DNA of 64,000 nt from Siphonodentalium dalli (lineage: Eukaryota; Mollusca; Scaphopoda; Gadilida; Siphonodentaliidae): positions 82,922,705 to 82,986,704 of the forward strand of contig CP136067.1 in NCBI GenBank assembly GCA_032622095.1, in the 5' to 3' direction. The notes beneath the pieces were generated by a model, which worked only from the letters and a program-made list of their open reading frames with translations, searched no databases and was not told the DNA's origin. Position numbers and translations under genes: made by a program. Position 1 is the first letter of the stretch. Each line of letters begins with the position of its first letter. This document shows positions 51,101 to 57,100 of the stretch, piece by piece.

Positions 51101-54100
51101 CTATCATTTGAACATCAAGTGAAAGCTATTTGTGCAAAAATTAGTAACTCCTTATATGCCATAAATCGAGTTAAAAATTTCCTTCCGTTTGACTGTCTCC
51201 GCATGCTGTTTCTTACATTAGTACACTCCCATATTCTCTATATTGAGCTATGGGGCAATTGCAATGCCGTTATCCACAACCAAGTTGTTGTTTTACAGAA
51301 AAAAGCTATCCGAGCTATTAACAAAAAACGCTACAATAGCCACACTGAACCTTTATTTAAAACTAACAACATCTTGAAATTACAAGACCTTTACGTGCAA
51401 CGGGTATGCCTTTTTTATAGACAACTGGATGAATACCAACCTCCCCAAGTCATTTAATAACAGCTTTAACATATACATACATCCGAGTATGAATACCAGA
51501 TCAACAGGCAAGAATCGAGAAACAAAATCACGCATTAAATTCACAGAAAAATTACTTCTCCATGTTTTTCCGAAAATCTGGAATAATCTTAATAAAACTA
51601 CCCAAAATATTCGACCTAAGTCGGCATTTGTGAACCACGTTTCTAAGACAATTATTGGGAATTATTCACTGGTTGTTAAATGCACAAACACATTTTGTCC
51701 GGATTGCTCAACATTAACACAGCCCACTCTGTATTTTCGTACTAAACGGAAACAAGAATACGTCAACATAAGTCGTACCCCACTTATTTGCGATATGATT
51801 TCAGATTTTTGATTTCTTATTAACTTTCATTTTGGCACTTAATCTGCGCAACGCAACAAAATCTGTCATGCTCAATATATTATTTGTACATTATTATTCG
51901 ATCTATGCAAATCTATCCTTGGCAAATATCGGTTTCGTAATTCGCAAAATATCTTGCTTTCAAGCAGATAATGAAATTCATCACCAATTAACTTTGTTAA
52001 CGTCGCATACTAGGGTACATGTGTTGTCAGCTTCAGCAGCGCTTGACCGTGGACTGTTTCATTTGGCAAGTACTGATTGCTTGTTCTAAATCTACATTTT
52101 CAGACGTTGAAATACAAGAAAGGTATAGATTAATTTAAATTCAATAACTTATTACTGTTGTCCCATTCACATCGCGCGCGCGTTGTCCCATTCACATCAC
52201 ATCGCAGGTGCCTAGTTCAGTGCTACTGTGGAATATATATATATATGGAAAATATATATTGATTTTATACATTTGCTAATACATTGAAAATTATATCTAA
52301 GTTATATATAGTATATGTCTAATGATATATGTGCATGTGGACTTGCAGTATAACATTTTAATATTATCTTGCAAATTAAAAAAAAAAAAATTCACTTATG
52401 GAAAAAGTTCGATGATCTAAACGACATATCAAACTGTCCACTTGCACCATTAAATAAATTTGAATTATGTGGTAAACTGACAAATTCTAATCTAGACGAA
52501 ATATTTAATAAATAATTCTAGCCATAACGACTTGATTTAAACTTGAACAAATGGATAAAGTATCCGATAAACGAAGATGTCACCAGCTCTCACATGTTAT
52601 GACCGGATTTATTATTAAAAGAATCAATAACAATATCTTTAATTTTAGGGTGGCGACAGGAAGACGACCTGATAGGTCATGTCGCCTCCACACGACTTGT
52701 CTAATTGTTCGTTGTATTTACGCTTTATGTACTATACATTATTCTGATTCTGATTCTAATTTCTCATGTTCCATGCTGACTGATACAGGGCTGATTCACT
52801 AACGTGGAACCCGCATAAAATGATGGGACCACCATTACAAGCGTCAGTGTTCTTGACGAAACATAAGGTGAGTCGATTCAATTCTGCTACATATCAGTTG
52901 TTTACCCTGCATGCGTACAGTTAACTACGTTTGGTTGTAGAATTAACATCTATATACTGTATAACGCTTCAAGTATTCTACTGGGCCGTTATATTATTCT
53001 ATTAGCACCACAAAAGCTCATAAATGAGAACAGTCTTTATTATCCAAAGCTTTTGTGCGACAGAAGCACGGAAGCTCTTTATACGAGACCATCATTGTAA
53101 TTTTTGCTAGGCTGACAAAAAATCAAAACGTATTAAAACTTCATCTTTTGAAAGGTGATATATAGTGATCAAAAAACTTAATATTAATGGACTCATGCGT
53201 CCGATGTACTTATTTTCTGGCATAGAAAACGAACAATTTAATTCGTTTAATCTTATCGACCCATAATACATAAGTACACAGATGTCGGTTTTATGGTGTC
53301 AAATGGGACAGTGCATCTTTAACAAGCTTGTCTAAGTGTATTCCTATTCTCTCAAACAGAACTTTCAGCACTGATTCTTGGAGGGAACATTCCAGGACAA
53401 CCACACCATCTAATCGAGAACAAGCATACAATAATTCTGTTCTCCGCTGCGTATCTTCGTGCCGTTTGCTCCCTGATTAGAGGATAATCTATGACCACCA
53501 GCCGTAGATGATTCCACACGCCATCATATGTCAGACATCAACCGCAACTTACCCAACTGTTACATGCCCTGCCACTCATCTTATAGATTGTACATTGTTC
53601 ACACTTGTTATGTACACAATTGTAAATACATTGCTGTAAATATTCTTCTCCACACATGGAGGTATTGAAAATAAATGATAGTGTCTAAGTGTGTTCCTAT
53701 TCTCTCAAACAGGGTTTACTTGCGCAGTGCCACAGTTCAGGTGCCAGATACCTTTTTCAGCAGGATAAGTTCTACGACGTGTCGTATGACACCGGGGATA
53801 TGTCGCTACAATGTGGGCGGAAGGTTGATGTTCTCAAGGTCTGGTTACTCTGGAAAGCTAAAGGAGATTCCGGTTATGATAGAGATATTACAAACCTGTT
53901 CGATTGCACAAGGTATGTCAAATAATCAAGAACACGACAATTTTCAAGCGATCATTTCCGTGACCAAAACTGCAAACCGGGAATGGATGCACAGTACGTA
54001 AAGAGTGTCCGATAAGCTAAACACTCAACACCGTTGCGATTTTTTTGGGAGAGTTTTCACGGTGACCCACTCAACACCGAAAGTGTATCCATGTATTTCG

Positions 54101-57100
54101 GGTGGCTAACCCGCATGAACCCGTGATTATCGAAAGGTCTCTCCCCCCCCCCCCTCATATTCATTCTGTTGATGATTGACTCGAGGTTTGCGACGACTGC
54201 ATTTCTTCTATAACTTTTTCTGCCATGGCTACTTTAATTTCGTGTGCTTCAATTCTGGCAGTGACAATGGCTTGCCTTTCTTCCTCGGTATATACTAGAA
54301 TCTTGATAAAAAGTAGCATAAGTTTCGTTAAAATTTGTCTCGAATTACGACTGTCGTATATTAAACTCGTTGTATGATAATTCCTCCAAATGACTGAATA
54401 CGATTGCTATGTCTTCTGCTCTTGTATTACCGAACACACCTCCATATTAGGGTGCATTTACATTGCTATAGAACTGTACACAGATCTACATGCAGACTAG
54501 TGTAAACGGGTTGATATAGAAATGCACACAGAATGAAAACGGTATTAGTTCGTGTAAGCAAAAATCGTGTTCGCTATACGTCACGGTCAACGCCGAATCA
54601 TTGTGACAAGCAAATCTGTTTTGATTAATTGTTACTCGGGCTTGGCGAATGTGTTTTAGCGTTCGTTGTCATTTCAACCCGTGTATTTCGAATATTGAAC
54701 ACGGACAGGGACGTGGCAACTTCGGTAAAAATTTTCAACAGTTGGAAATTTCATAACTGCTAGTTAATTTAAGAAAAAAATATTGTCCTACATTTGGTCA
54801 ACATTGCCATTGGAATTGTCATCAGTTGGAATTTCTACTACATTTGGTCAAATAAAGGGTGTTGTAGGGTGGATACCCATTTCATACAGATCCAAAATGG
54901 CCACCGCCCAGATGGTGTCAAACAGGAGACCTATAGATATATAGATGATCACCTGAAATCCTAAATATTGGTGGAATCGCCATCTAAAGCTGAATGGGTG
55001 CTCTCTAGCCTCTCTATTTGTGCACACGGTTGTTTGTTGTGTATTCCTATCCGATTTTCATTCTTTCTTCGAACCATTATCAAGTGTTGTAAGGATACAC
55101 TTTAAATACATGCGGCACATACCAAATCGCTGTTGTCTGCTGATAGTTGATCCATTTTTATGTCTGGCCTAAATTGACACGACTCGTAATGAATTGTCAA
55201 TTACCAGAGTGCTGATCAGCGCGCGTTCACTATTAGTAATTATGTTATGATCACAGTAATGCGCGACACGTGACTTCATACAGATCTGTATACAGTTCTA
55301 TATCAGTGTAAATGCACCCTTAACAACAGGCGACTCCAATATATTATGCTATAAGTACATGGGATAATGCATTCAGTAATATAAGGGTTAATATTTATTT
55401 TAGTTTTTAGCCAAAAGATGACACGATTCGGCATATATACTGATTATGTGATTCTAATGTTTTCCATTTGTGTATGGCTGTTGCAGGATTTACCCTCAAC
55501 GTATATACGTGTGTCACCGAATAACATTTTAATGCACGTCTTCATCTATTCAATCCCTACAGGTATCTTGCATCGAAAATAAGATCTAACGAAGGATTCA
55601 AGTTGATCTCCGAGGTTAGTACTGTATATATGATTTAAAGTGACACGGAAAACTCAGCTGTGGTCGCCAAATCGGGAAAAGATAATAAACGGGTTATATT
55701 CATAAATTGTACATGTACACTTATCCAATTTGGCAGCACACAACGTCAATCTTGTACATGAATTATGCATCGACTCCGGTGGTGGTTTCAATGCTTTATC
55801 GGCGAAAACTTCGTCCCAAATTAACGATTATATATTTAAATTTGAGATTAATTCAGACGCTGTGTTTTCTGAAATTGTACAATCGAAATGTCTGGAAGTT
55901 CTGATAACATTAGTTCAATGACACATTATTTGAGTGGACAGTTCCGGAGCAAGTACTAACTTAATAAGCTAACTGAAATAAGCGCACAATATGTCTTTAA
56001 CCAAAACTGATCCGTTAGCTGCAGTCAGAGAAGTGGCAATAATGTCTCCATTGGGGGTGTCCACCTTGGAATTTCAACTGCTTCCCTCATGTCGCCGCGT
56101 CCCTGCGCAGAGTTGGCAGAGATTTGTATTTAGTAGGAAACAGAAAGAACAAAGGACTTGTATTCGTACTATAGTAAACCTATATGAGGTTGTTAAAAAC
56201 CTCCCGAGCAGCGGATTATCTGAAAATCTAACGCCGAACATTAGTACTTTTTGAGCAACGGAACTTCTGAATAATGAACCTTCTGACCAATAAGAATTAT
56301 TGTCATTCTGCATGTGCAAGCTAGTACATACGAATAATGGACCGTTTCGAGTAATCTCATATGTCATACCAGTATGCCGTAAAGACCGTACATGCATGTG
56401 TTTACTAAGAAATTCATGTTTAATAATAGACATGGATTTTGTTTTCATTTACAAGACGTATAATACATGTAGATCTCAATAAACTCTACAGCAGGTATAC
56501 ATTTCTATTTATGTATTTCTATATTTTCTAGCCGGAGGCTTGTAACGTATGTTTCTGGTATATCCCACCAAGCATGAGAGGGCAAGACGAGAACGACGAA
56601 TGGTTCACCCGGCTATCAAAGGTATATACATGTATTTAATCAGCCCCCCCCCCCCCATGGCCAACCGATAATAATAATCTCAGACAGATCACATGTAAAC
56701 ATTAGTGTAATAGTATATGCTCTTTGAATGAGCTTATTGCGAAAGGCCACAAATTAATGTGGAACATGCATGATAACCTAAATACCGCTGTACATGTACA
56801 TTCACACTTCATCACTGTCACAAAATAATCAGTTTTGAAAGCCAAAATTATTGCAATGCATTGAATCGAATTGAATTGAACTGGATTGGATTAAAATGGT
56901 CATTAGCATCACTCAGTTCTGGCATATAGGTGAAAAGTATTTTGATTGGAAATGTGGTGAGATATTTTGTACTGAATCGGGTTTACTCTCACCTATATAT
57001 AACATATGGTGTGTCGAGCCTGACTGAACAAAAAAGAGTGGTTGACTGATAATTCTTTAACTAAAAACCATCTCTTATACTTATATTTGTTAGCAATTGA

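Noticed and set aside
56074-56448. 124-codon - strand frame in intron 10
   Set aside because: No homology visible and antisense to no feature; probably chance.
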